From: Holosporales bacterium
GTDB taxonomy: Bacteria; Pseudomonadota; Alphaproteobacteria; UBA3830; JAIRMZ01
Assembly (NCBI GenBank): GCA_031273665.1
Contig: JAISRK010000036.1
Coordinates: 1 to 9,184, forward strand
Direction: 5' to 3'
Length of the DNA: 9,184 nt
In this document: piece by piece, positions 1-6,809 of the stretch
Layout: each line of letters begins with the position of its first letter
Numbering within the stretch: position 1 is the first letter of the stretch
Made by a program: the position numbers and the translations under genes
The notes under the pieces: generated by a model
Seen by the model: the letters and a program-made list of their open reading frames with translations, nothing else
Database searches by the model: none
What the model was told of the DNA's origin: nothing

Positions 1-787
1 CCAATGTTTTTGCTGTAGGTGGCTGTTTCATCCATATGTGCAGACCTTGAGCGTATGACTGTTCTGTTTTTGTTCCTCGGGCGAGACATTCTGTAGCGGT
101 TTTTAAGCGCTCTTTTAGGTCCGTCGAAATCTTGTGGGCAAAAAACGCTTTTTCTTCTTGATGAAGAGTCTCCGGAGAGATCTCGAGCGCTGCTGCATAC
201 TTGGCGCATAATTGTGAAAAAGAGCATTGCGCTATCGCTTCAAGATTGGTGCGCATATGCAGTATTCCCTTAAAAGCGTCTAATAAAGTTTTTCGATCCA
301 TAAGGGGTGAGATGCGTCGAAAAGCGGCGTCTAAAGTGGAAGGAGTGGACATATTTTTTAGGATAGTATCTAAAGCGCGCTCTAAAAATAGATCCTGGTC
401 AGTGGATTCAATAATAGTTTGAGGAATGGAGCCAAAGCGCTCCAAAATCGATTGACAGAAACTGTGGAGTGTGTGGAAGCGCACGGGGGTGTGTAATACC
501 TTTCCAAATAATCCGTGTGCTTGTATCGGATCGGCCTCTGGGAATCCCTCCTGCTGAAGCGTTTCTCGCAAAGTCTCGTCCTGTTGCCAAGCGGCAAGAC
601 GGTGTTCTAAGCGTTCTTGCATCTCAAGAGCAGCTGCTTTTGTGAAAGTAATGCAGAGGATTTTTGATGGCGGAATTCCCGATAGCAACAACGCCAACAA
701 ACGATCAACCAATATTTTGGTTTTGCCTGTGCCTGCTGATGCCTCTATCCATAAAGAAGTGCTGGGGTCGTAGAGGGAAGATCGCAT
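1..787 (-). CDS. addA: Double-strand break repair helicase AddA, N-terminal part (cut by window edge)
   Basis: AddA is the UvrD-like helicase and nuclease subunit of AddAB, which resects double-strand breaks for RecA-dependent repair. The frame is open without a stop from an ATG at 787 to base 2, giving 262 residues; the rest (the family is usually over 1,100 aa) lies beyond the left edge. Visible motifs: Walker A 'ASAGTGKTK' at residues 16-24, motif Ia 'CITFTKAAALEM' at 45-56, and 'FHTLHSFC' at 104-111, a UvrD/RecB helicase motif. The second helicase domain and the C-terminal nuclease are not in view. The ATG sits 3 bases after the addB stop, and an AAGGAG lies about 12 bases upstream inside addB, so translation is probably coupled. 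The gene reads as intact as far as it goes. Confidence in identity is high from the motifs and from the neighbouring addB. Confidence 0.95.
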   Translation of the reverse strand, partial: MRSSLYDPSTSLWIEASAGTGKTKILVDRLLALLLSGIPPSKILCITFTKAAALEMQERLEHRLAAWQQDETLRETLQQEGFPEADPIQAHGLFGKVLHTPVRFHTLHSFCQSILERFGSIPQTIIESTDQDLFLERALDTILKNMSTPSTLDAAFRRISPLMDRKTLLDAFKGILHMRTNLEAIAQCSFSQLCAKYAAALEISPETLHQEEKAFFAHKISTDLKERLKTATECLARGTKTEQSYAQGLHIWMKQPPTAKTL

Positions 788-790
788 GGG

Positions 791-3457
791 CTAGATCCAC
801 TCCTTAACCCGCGCAAGATGCGCATAAGCATCGTATGTTGGGGCGGTGGCTTCAGCCGGGTACGCTGGGTACGCACATGTCTGATATGTTTCTAAAAGAT
901 GCACTAAACCGGCGCGGGCGGATTCTGCGTCTACATTTTCAAACATGACCTCCGCACAGGACGAACAGTTGCCTTTTAGATGCCAAAACGCCAAGGCTTC
1001 AACATAAGTGGCTTTTAAAGGCGGGAATGCTCCGAAAGTAGCAATTGCCGCTTCTAAAGGAAGTTGCGGCGCAAGCCCACGTTGGATTTCTTCTTGGGAA
1101 GGTAATGTTCCCGTTTTGTAATCGATAATGCGTACTGACCCAGAAGGAAAGACGTCGATGCGATCGGCAACTCCTGTCAATGTGAAGTTAAAGTCCGGAA
1201 AACCAAGTGTACCACGAATTTCTGTGTAGCTTTTTATTTTCTGCTGGCGATTTTCTAGAAATTTCTGCAAGCAGTACTCAAAAATGTTTTCTAATCGATA
1301 CTTCCAATATAACAATGACTCTGGAAGCGGAAATTTGCGGTGCAGTAAATTGTTTAAGAAAGTTCGTGCGTCCTCTTCCTTCTTGGGGAGATGGTGCGCC
1401 ATGTATTCAAGAACAGTGTGTACATACTTACCGCGAAGCAGCGGTGTAGGATCATCAGAAAGATCTTCTTGTGGTACTAATCCCAAGATATGGCGTGCGT
1501 AAACAGCGTAAGGATTGCGCATAAGCAGCGCAATATGCGTGACGGGCAGTGTTGTTGGTCTTGCGGAAGAAGGCGGGCAAGGCGAAGGGCGCTCGCTGGT
1601 CCGTTTTTCTCCTTGTCCATAGGCACATAGCGCCAACTGTTTGTAGAATGCGGCACGCTCACGCCAGGGATGCAAATCTCCAAAATATGCTTCCAGGCGT
1701 TTCAACCAGGGAACGGAGGTCACCTGCCTGTCTTGTACTGCACAAGAACGTGTCAAGAAAACCTCTTGTGCTCCTAGAGCAGCTACAAAGTCGTGCATCA
1801 AAAACCCGATCTTTTGATTCTGGAAAGGAAGGTTCAGGGACTGGAGATCCTTAGACGACACCCAGTGATCTTTGGGAGGACACCACGTTTCTTCATTCAA
1901 CCCACCAAGGATAAGACGATCTACACGCAGTAAACGCGCCTCTAAGGCTCCCCAGATAAATAGGCGCGCGGAGATTGGCCCTCTCTCCTGTTGCGTTTCC
2001 GTTTTTAATAGGGACGCAAACAACCGCCGATAAGCGGATCGGGAAAGTGAAAAAGAAGGCATCTCTTTTAAGCGTTGGAAAAAGGCAATCAGTGCCGCTA
2101 TTTCTGAAGAGATCGGCTGTGTTAAGGCGAGAAAAGTCATCAAAAGGCGTTCATGGAAGAGCACAAAATCCGAAAACCTGGCTGTTTCCAGAGGGGCCGT
2201 TGTAACCAGCTCTTTGATGTATGAGGACACAGAGGGTTCTTCTAAAAGAGAAGTCAGCGTACCACGACGCAAATGCTGTTCGAACGTTAAAGCGGTCGTC
2301 AGAGAAAAACAGCTGAGCGGGTGTTTTAGAAGTGCCAGAAGAGGCATATCCGCAAAGTTCTCTTCCATCAGTTCTGCGCATAACAGGGCGAATACGCCCA
2401 CAGAGGAAAACGCAAGGGAGCGCGCTTGAGACACGTCGGCTGTAAGATTCCATCGTTTCAGATGGGCCTCCACACGTTGAACAAGATCTACATCAGAGGT
2501 AATTAAAGCAGCTGTTTGGGAAGATGTGGCATATGTCTCGCGCAAGAGAAGCGCAATGATAAAAGCTTCTTCCTGAGGGCGAGAGGTCTCTACAAGTGAG
2601 ATATGATCTGGAGGGAGAGAGCGAGGCCCTCGGTCAGCGACTTTGGTTTCTTCTGTCAGCGCTTGCAAGATGGGCCGCAGGCGATCCCGACCGCGTTCCC
2701 CAAGTGGGATAACTTCTTCCGGGCGGCAAGTCAGCTTTTCTAGTATGGTGTATAAAGCGTATTGAGGGTGGTCGGGAGGCAGTGATGTGCTGAGGTGAGG
2801 AACGACCTCTGGCAAGACAATCATATTGTGGGCCCCTTCTCCCACGAGTTGAAAGAATTCTAGCATTCTGGGGAAGATGGCTGTGATGCCGGCTAAAACA
2901 ACAGGATCTTCTGGGTGTATGCGGATCTGCATTTCCATTTCTTTCAGTGTTGCGAGTCTTTGCACGCTTTTCAGCGTTGCCATAAGAGTAGGAGAATGCG
3001 CAACGGCTTTATAAAGCGCACAGAAAAATTCTGCTTTGTCGGAGAGGGGACCAGCGGGAGATTCTGGCATTTCGTAGAGGAACGCCTCTTCTAGTAATGC
3101 CATTAAGGCGGGAAGCGACGAGAAAAGAGTATGAGGGGAAAGAGCAAGGGACCGTGCGTGCGGAAATTCCTCTATAAAAGAGAAAAAACGCAGGAGTCGC
3201 GATAAATCGTCCGTTTGTAGCTCTTGCTCTGTCGTGTTCAGTGTTTCTGTGAGCGTATGTGTTTGAGGAAACAAGACAGGAGTTGTCGTCTGCCTCTTGA
3301 TGGCTTCGATAAATTGTCGACAGGCTCTTTTTGTGGGTAAAACGACACGAACCTTTTGCAATGCCAAAAGATCAGCGGACTGGTGATAACGATGTAAAAC
3401 GTGATTTGCGAGAACATCCAGGAAAACAGCGTCAGACGAAAGAGAAAAAATCGGCAC
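791..3457 (-). CDS. addB: Double-strand break repair protein AddB (alphaproteobacterial type)
   Basis: AddB is the second subunit of the AddAB helicase-nuclease. The 888 residues start with 'VRVVLPTKRACRQF' (36-49), which occupies the place of a helicase motif I but has no GxGKT. This is usual for alphaproteobacterial AddB and implies that AddA alone supplies the ATP-driven motor. 'GGLNEETW' (518-525) is the conserved GLNExxW block. The C-terminal PD-(D/E)XK nuclease shows 'GVADRID' (762-768), 'IIDYKTG' (777-783, Asp779 and Lys781) and 'QLPLE' (798-802), so the nuclease looks active. The end 'YDAYAHLARVKEW' matches the family tail. It is somewhat shorter than many relatives of about 1,000 aa. 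The start is GTG at 3457, 7 bases after the tsaE stop, with only a weak ribosome site, which suggests coupling to tsaE. No iron-sulfur Cys pattern of the Bacillus type is evident. Confidence 0.94.
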   Translation of the reverse strand: MPIFSLSSDAVFLDVLANHVLHRYHQSADLLALQKVRVVLPTKRACRQFIEAIKRQTTTPVLFPQTHTLTETLNTTEQELQTDDLSRLLRFFSFIEEFPHARSLALSPHTLFSSLPALMALLEEAFLYEMPESPAGPLSDKAEFFCALYKAVAHSPTLMATLKSVQRLATLKEMEMQIRIHPEDPVVLAGITAIFPRMLEFFQLVGEGAHNMIVLPEVVPHLSTSLPPDHPQYALYTILEKLTCRPEEVIPLGERGRDRLRPILQALTEETKVADRGPRSLPPDHISLVETSRPQEEAFIIALLLRETYATSSQTAALITSDVDLVQRVEAHLKRWNLTADVSQARSLAFSSVGVFALLCAELMEENFADMPLLALLKHPLSCFSLTTALTFEQHLRRGTLTSLLEEPSVSSYIKELVTTAPLETARFSDFVLFHERLLMTFLALTQPISSEIAALIAFFQRLKEMPSFSLSRSAYRRLFASLLKTETQQERGPISARLFIWGALEARLLRVDRLILGGLNEETWCPPKDHWVSSKDLQSLNLPFQNQKIGFLMHDFVAALGAQEVFLTRSCAVQDRQVTSVPWLKRLEAYFGDLHPWRERAAFYKQLALCAYGQGEKRTSERPSPCPPSSARPTTLPVTHIALLMRNPYAVYARHILGLVPQEDLSDDPTPLLRGKYVHTVLEYMAHHLPKKEEDARTFLNNLLHRKFPLPESLLYWKYRLENIFEYCLQKFLENRQQKIKSYTEIRGTLGFPDFNFTLTGVADRIDVFPSGSVRIIDYKTGTLPSQEEIQRGLAPQLPLEAAIATFGAFPPLKATYVEALAFWHLKGNCSSCAEVMFENVDAESARAGLVHLLETYQTCAYPAYPAEATAPTYDAYAHLARVKEWI

Positions 3458-3464
3458 AACGTTC

Positions 3465-3944
3465 TCAAAGTGAAGAGAAAGATATAGATGTCACGCGACT
3501 ACGCCAGGTGACGTTTCCAGAAACGTACAAAAGGCGTCCAGAAGGGCGCTGTTCGAACCGAATAGTCAGGTAATTTTTTGTTAGAAAATACGGAGGGAGA
3601 CGTTCGGCCCATTCTATCAGAACCACTTCATGATCCAGCACTTCATCGAGACAAAACCCAGAGACCTCCTCTCTTTCGTGTAGCCTATAGAAATCGCAAT
3701 GCAAAAGGCGCCCATGGACAATTTCGTACTCTTGGATGAGTGGAAATGCCGGGCTTCTTGTAATACAGGGGCTAGCAACTATTTTCTTAATAAGGGCCTT
3801 TGCAAAGGTTGTTTTTCCTGCTCCAATTTCCCCTTGTAGAACAATTACGTCCTGGGGAAGAACACGTTGCGCAAGACACATCGCCAAACTCTCAGTTGAG
3901 AATGGCTTCGGACAGAAAAAGACACCGAGCTCTTCGCGTTTCAT
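3465..3944 (-). CDS. tsaE: tRNA t6A biosynthesis ATPase TsaE (YjeE)
   Basis: TsaE is the small ATPase that works with TsaB and TsaD to make threonylcarbamoyl-adenosine at position 37 of ANN-decoding tRNAs. From the ATG at 3944 it is 159 aa, the normal family length. Motifs: Walker A 'GEIGAGKT' at 38-45, 'SPAFPLIQEY' at 64-73 (usually SPTFTLVxEY), 'CDFYRL' at 83-88 and 'VLIEWAERL' at 108-116 with the conserved Glu-Trp. The frame stays open upstream to a TTG at 4082, which would add 46 residues with no family similarity and no ribosome site. I prefer the ATG because an AGGAAG lies 12 bases ahead of it and a candidate promoter lies between the two starts. It is the first gene of the tsaE-addB-addA run. 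The Thr to Ala change in the SPTF motif is mildly unusual. Confidence 0.93.
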   Translation of the reverse strand: MKREELGVFFCPKPFSTESLAMCLAQRVLPQDVIVLQGEIGAGKTTFAKALIKKIVASPCITRSPAFPLIQEYEIVHGRLLHCDFYRLHEREEVSGFCLDEVLDHEVVLIEWAERLPPYFLTKNYLTIRFEQRPSGRLLYVSGNVTWRSRVTSISFSSL

Positions 3945-4138
3945 CTTACATTGGTTCTTCCTGTAGAGTATACTGCAGGTTCGTTTCGCTGGAAATACCG
4001 TAAATTTATGATCTTTGTGTCCCAGGGGTGTTCTATTTTTGGGGGGTGTCGTCCTCGCTTTTTCTTCATTTACGTGATACAAAGAAAAGTATACGCTTCC
4101 CGCCGTGTCTTTTTTCTTAAAAATGGTATGAAAGAATC
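3945..4138. promoter_or_regulatory. Divergent intergenic region between tsaE and the HAD gene
   Basis: This 194-base gap must drive transcription in both directions. Besides the tsaE promoter candidate, the plus strand has TTTACG (4069-4074) and TATACG (4090-4095) with a 15-base spacer. That is a weak promoter candidate for the HAD gene and would give a leader of roughly 35-40 bases. A run of six G (4041-4046) lies in the middle. No convincing terminator, riboswitch or small RNA is recognisable. Confidence 0.35.
3967..3995 (-). promoter_or_regulatory. Candidate sigma70-type promoter for tsaE-addB-addA
   Basis: On the minus strand, TTTCCA (3990-3995) and TATACT (3967-3972) are separated by exactly 17 bases. 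The -10 matches the consensus at 5 of 6 positions and the -35 at 4 of 6. Transcription would start near 3960, giving a very short leader with the AGGAAG (3957-3962) at or near its 5' end and translation from the ATG at 3944. The very short leader is a reason for caution. Confidence 0.4.
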
Positions 4139-4933
4139 GTGAAAGTTTTGCATGGTATATCGGACATTCTAGCGAACTATGACGCGTATTTTACGGATGT
4201 ATGGGGAGTATTGTATCACGAAGGCGTTGGTGTCATTCCAACAGCATCTCAAGGTTTGCGCCTTCTAAAAGAAGCGGGGAAGACGGTGATTCTTATGTCG
4301 AACGCTTCTCGATCTGGGGATTCTCTTGCGACATTTCTTAATCAAGAAGGAATCCCGCATACCTTATATCAACATGTAATCACGTCGGGGGATTGTACTC
4401 GTGCGTACTTTGGATCTTTTAAAAAACCCGTTGCGTGTTACCTTATGGGCCGACCATCTAATCGCGATTTGCTCCACGGACTTTCCGTAACGTTTGTCGA
4501 AGAGCCAGAACAGGCGGACGTGTTTGTTGCATGTGTTCCGCACATGGACTCTTTATCCATCGATCCTTTTCTTGCCACGCTAAATCGGTGTTTAGTGGCT
4601 GGATTGCCCATGGTATGTGCCAATCCAGATGAGTACGTGCTGATTGAAGATCAAAAAATCGTTCGCCCTGGTCTTTTTGCGCAATACTACGCTGAAAAGG
4701 GAGGTTCTGTAACGTTGTTGGGCAAGCCGCATCCTCCTATTTATGAATACGCGCATTCCTTTGTGCCTGATATTCCTAAAAAACGGCTGCTGGCTATCGG
4801 TGATGGATTAAAGACGGATATTTTAGGAGCTAAGAACTTCGGGATTGACTCCATGTGGATCCGTTCCGGTGTGGATCTTAAAACGACGGGAGCGTCCATC
4901 GTTCCAACGTATGCAATAGATGCTTTTCAATAA
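4139..4933 (+). CDS. HAD superfamily class IIA hydrolase, TIGR01459-like
   Basis: This is a 264-aa HAD-fold phosphatase-like protein; the natural substrate of this subfamily is not known to me. Motif I is 'FTDVWGVLY' (18-26): Asp20 is the nucleophile, but the usual second Asp (DxD) is replaced by Trp22, as is typical for this subfamily ('DxWGVLH'). Motif II is 'LMSNAS' (52-57). 'CANPDEYV' (160-167) and 'LGKPHPPIYEYA' (194-205) supply the motif III lysine (Lys196). Motif IV is 'AIGDGLKTDILGA' (219-231), with acidic Asp222 and Asp227 for magnesium. The layout with a large cap between motifs II and III is that of class IIA (NagD-like) proteins. The start is GTG at 4139; the upstream ATGs are out of frame and the ribosome site is poor. 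The GTG overlaps the stop of a four-codon upstream ORF (GTGA). The gene is convergent with glmS. Confidence 0.88.
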   Translation: MKVLHGISDILANYDAYFTDVWGVLYHEGVGVIPTASQGLRLLKEAGKTVILMSNASRSGDSLATFLNQEGIPHTLYQHVITSGDCTRAYFGSFKKPVACYLMGRPSNRDLLHGLSVTFVEEPEQADVFVACVPHMDSLSIDPFLATLNRCLVAGLPMVCANPDEYVLIEDQKIVRPGLFAQYYAEKGGSVTLLGKPHPPIYEYAHSFVPDIPKKRLLAIGDGLKTDILGAKNFGIDSMWIRSGVDLKTTGASIVPTYAIDAFQ

Positions 4934-4982
4934 AAGAGCTCTTTACGGATGATTTTCAAAAAAAGGGTATACCGGAAGCGCG

Positions 4983-6809
4983 CTACTCCACTGTGACCGA
5001 TTTAGCCAAGTTACGTGGCTGGTCAATGTCGGTTCCCTTGAAGGCTGCCACGTGATACGCGAGTAATTGCATAGGCACTGTGTACACGATAGGGGCTAAG
5101 AAAGAGCACACTTTCGGCAGAATGCACACCTGCATACCTTCAGCCAATGTGTTGAGTGCCCGCGCGCCGTCATTGTCGGTAAAGAGAATCACTTGCCCCT
5201 TGCGCGCGAGCACTTCTTGCACATTAGAGAGAATTTTTTCAAAAAGAACGTCGTGCGGCGCCAGCACAACAACGGGGATCTTGTCGTCTATCAATGCAAT
5301 GGGTCCATGTTTCAGTTCCCCTGCGGCGTATCCCTCTGCATGAATATAGGAAATCTCTTTGAGTTTTAACGCTCCTTCTAACGCAACAGGATACAACGCC
5401 CCACGCCCCAGGTAGAGGGCTGCTTTGACGCGTTCAAACTGAGGAGCAAGCCTTTGTAAACTCCCTTGTATTTTCAGCGTTTCTTCTACCAAACGGGGAA
5501 GCATCAATAAGTCCTTTTGCAACGTTGCTCGCTCTTCCGCAGAAATTTCTCCTCGTAGAAGCGCGACTTCCGCTGTTAATGCCGCAAGAACTATGAGCTG
5601 TGTTGTAAATGTTTTTGTCGAAGCGACGCCTATTTCAAACCCAGCGTAAGTTTGAAAAACTTGGTCTACCTCACGCGCAAGAGAGCTTTCGGCCACGTTG
5701 ACCAAGCTAGCGCAATAGATTTTTTTCTGTTTCGTAAAGCGTGCAGCGGCGAGCGTATCTGCCGTCTCGCCAGATTGAGAGATAAACAGCGCACAGGAAT
5801 CAGCAGGAAGCGCCGGATGGCGATAGCGGTATTCTGAAGCGATATCGACAGCGACCGGCAAACGCGCGATCTCTTCAAACCAATATTTAGCGACACAGCC
5901 TGCATAGAATGACGTTCCGCAGGCGACAATGGAGAGTCCGGAAGCCTTTTTCCATGGATTCGTGGGCATCTTTGTCAGCCACGCTTCCGAATGGGCATAC
6001 TTTTCCAGCGTGTTTTGTAAGACCTCTGGCTGCTCCATGATCTCTTTCAACATAAAGTGCCGATAAAGGCCTTTTGTCGCTTGGCTCGCAATATCTGCGG
6101 AGATAGGGAGGCTCGGGCGCGTCACGGGGTGCGTACTGCCATGAGAATAAATCGTTACAGTGCCATTTTTTAATTCTGTCCAGTCTCCTTCTTCCAGATA
6201 CGTCACGCTTTCACAATAATCTGCAAAAGCGAAGATATCAGAGGCGAGAAACAGCCGTCCTTCTTTACCATGGCCTATCACTAAGGGACTGCCCCTACAG
6301 ATCCCCACCAAGGTATCTGGGGCGTTTTTAAAGAGAACGGCTAAGGCGTAAGAGCCCTTGAGTTGTGGTAATGTCGCCTGAATGGCGGCGGCATGGTCAT
6401 AGCCTTTCTTTATGTACGCATCCAGCAGATGAACAACGACTTCCGAATCTGTCTCGCTTTGAAAAAGCGTTTGATCGAAGCCTGCGCGCAGTTCCCTATG
6501 ATTTTCGATAATGCCGTTGTGGACAAGCGCGACGTATTGTCCTTGATGCGGATGCGCATTGCTTGTCGTCGGTCCTCCATGCGTTGCCCAACGTGTATGG
6601 CCAATGCCGATGATTCCTGGTAGGGGATGCTCTTTGACAATACGCTCGAGATTGATCAGCTTTCCTTCTGCGCGTTGTCGATGGAATTCTTTGTTAAAAA
6701 GTGTTGCAACGCCCGCTGAATCGTAGCCACGATACTCCAAGCGCTTTAACCCTGCTAACAGGTCAAAGCAAACGTCCGGGGCTCCGTTAATACCAACAAT
6801 TCCGCACAT
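4983..6809 (-). CDS. glmS: Glutamine--fructose-6-phosphate aminotransferase (isomerizing) GlmS
   Basis: GlmS makes glucosamine-6-phosphate from fructose-6-phosphate and glutamine, the first committed step to UDP-GlcNAc for peptidoglycan and lipid A. It is 608 aa, the standard size. It begins 'MCGIVG', so Cys2 becomes the N-terminal nucleophile of the glutaminase domain after Met removal. 'HTRWATHG' (71-78), 'HNGIIEN' (97-103) and 'ETDSEV' (119-124) are glutaminase-site blocks. Two SIS sugar-phosphate isomerase domains follow, with 'CGTSFYAG' and 'SQSGETADT' in the first and 'HAEGYAAGELKHGP' in the second. The C-terminus 'NLAKSVTVE' carries the catalytic Lys603. The ATG shares one base with the glmU stop (TAATG), with AGGAAG just upstream, so the two are translated together. 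This tight junction leaves no room for a glmS ribozyme or leader of its own. Confidence 0.98.
   Translation of the reverse strand: MCGIVGINGAPDVCFDLLAGLKRLEYRGYDSAGVATLFNKEFHRQRAEGKLINLERIVKEHPLPGIIGIGHTRWATHGGPTTSNAHPHQGQYVALVHNGIIENHRELRAGFDQTLFQSETDSEVVVHLLDAYIKKGYDHAAAIQATLPQLKGSYALAVLFKNAPDTLVGICRGSPLVIGHGKEGRLFLASDIFAFADYCESVTYLEEGDWTELKNGTVTIYSHGSTHPVTRPSLPISADIASQATKGLYRHFMLKEIMEQPEVLQNTLEKYAHSEAWLTKMPTNPWKKASGLSIVACGTSFYAGCVAKYWFEEIARLPVAVDIASEYRYRHPALPADSCALFISQSGETADTLAAARFTKQKKIYCASLVNVAESSLAREVDQVFQTYAGFEIGVASTKTFTTQLIVLAALTAEVALLRGEISAEERATLQKDLLMLPRLVEETLKIQGSLQRLAPQFERVKAALYLGRGALYPVALEGALKLKEISYIHAEGYAAGELKHGPIALIDDKIPVVVLAPHDVLFEKILSNVQEVLARKGQVILFTDNDGARALNTLAEGMQVCILPKVCSFLAPIVYTVPMQLLAYHVAAFKGTDIDQPRNLAKSVTVE

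Noticed and set aside
201..597. Short open frames on both strands in the first 600 bases
   Set aside because: This stretch is continuously coding for AddA on the minus strand; the short frames are shadows of it.
1549..2429. Plus-strand open frames opposite addB (1549-1854, 1975-2205, 2214-2429)
   Set aside because: They are antisense to a clearly coding addB with intact motifs, have no ribosome sites or recognisable domains, and are best read as shadow frames.
3951..4142. Plus-strand open frame of 63 codons running from TTG 3951 to the HAD start
   Set aside because: The start is TTG, the frame overlaps the tsaE promoter and 5' region, no ribosome site is convincing, and the residues look like translated non-coding DNA. 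Only its last four codons are discussed, for the GTGA overlap.
4933..4944. AAAGAGCTCTTT palindrome after the HAD stop as a terminator
   Set aside because: A perfect palindrome without a loop gives only a short stem, and no T-run follows it. The T7 run on the other strand (after glmS) is not preceded by a stable stem. I see no clear terminator in 4934-4982.
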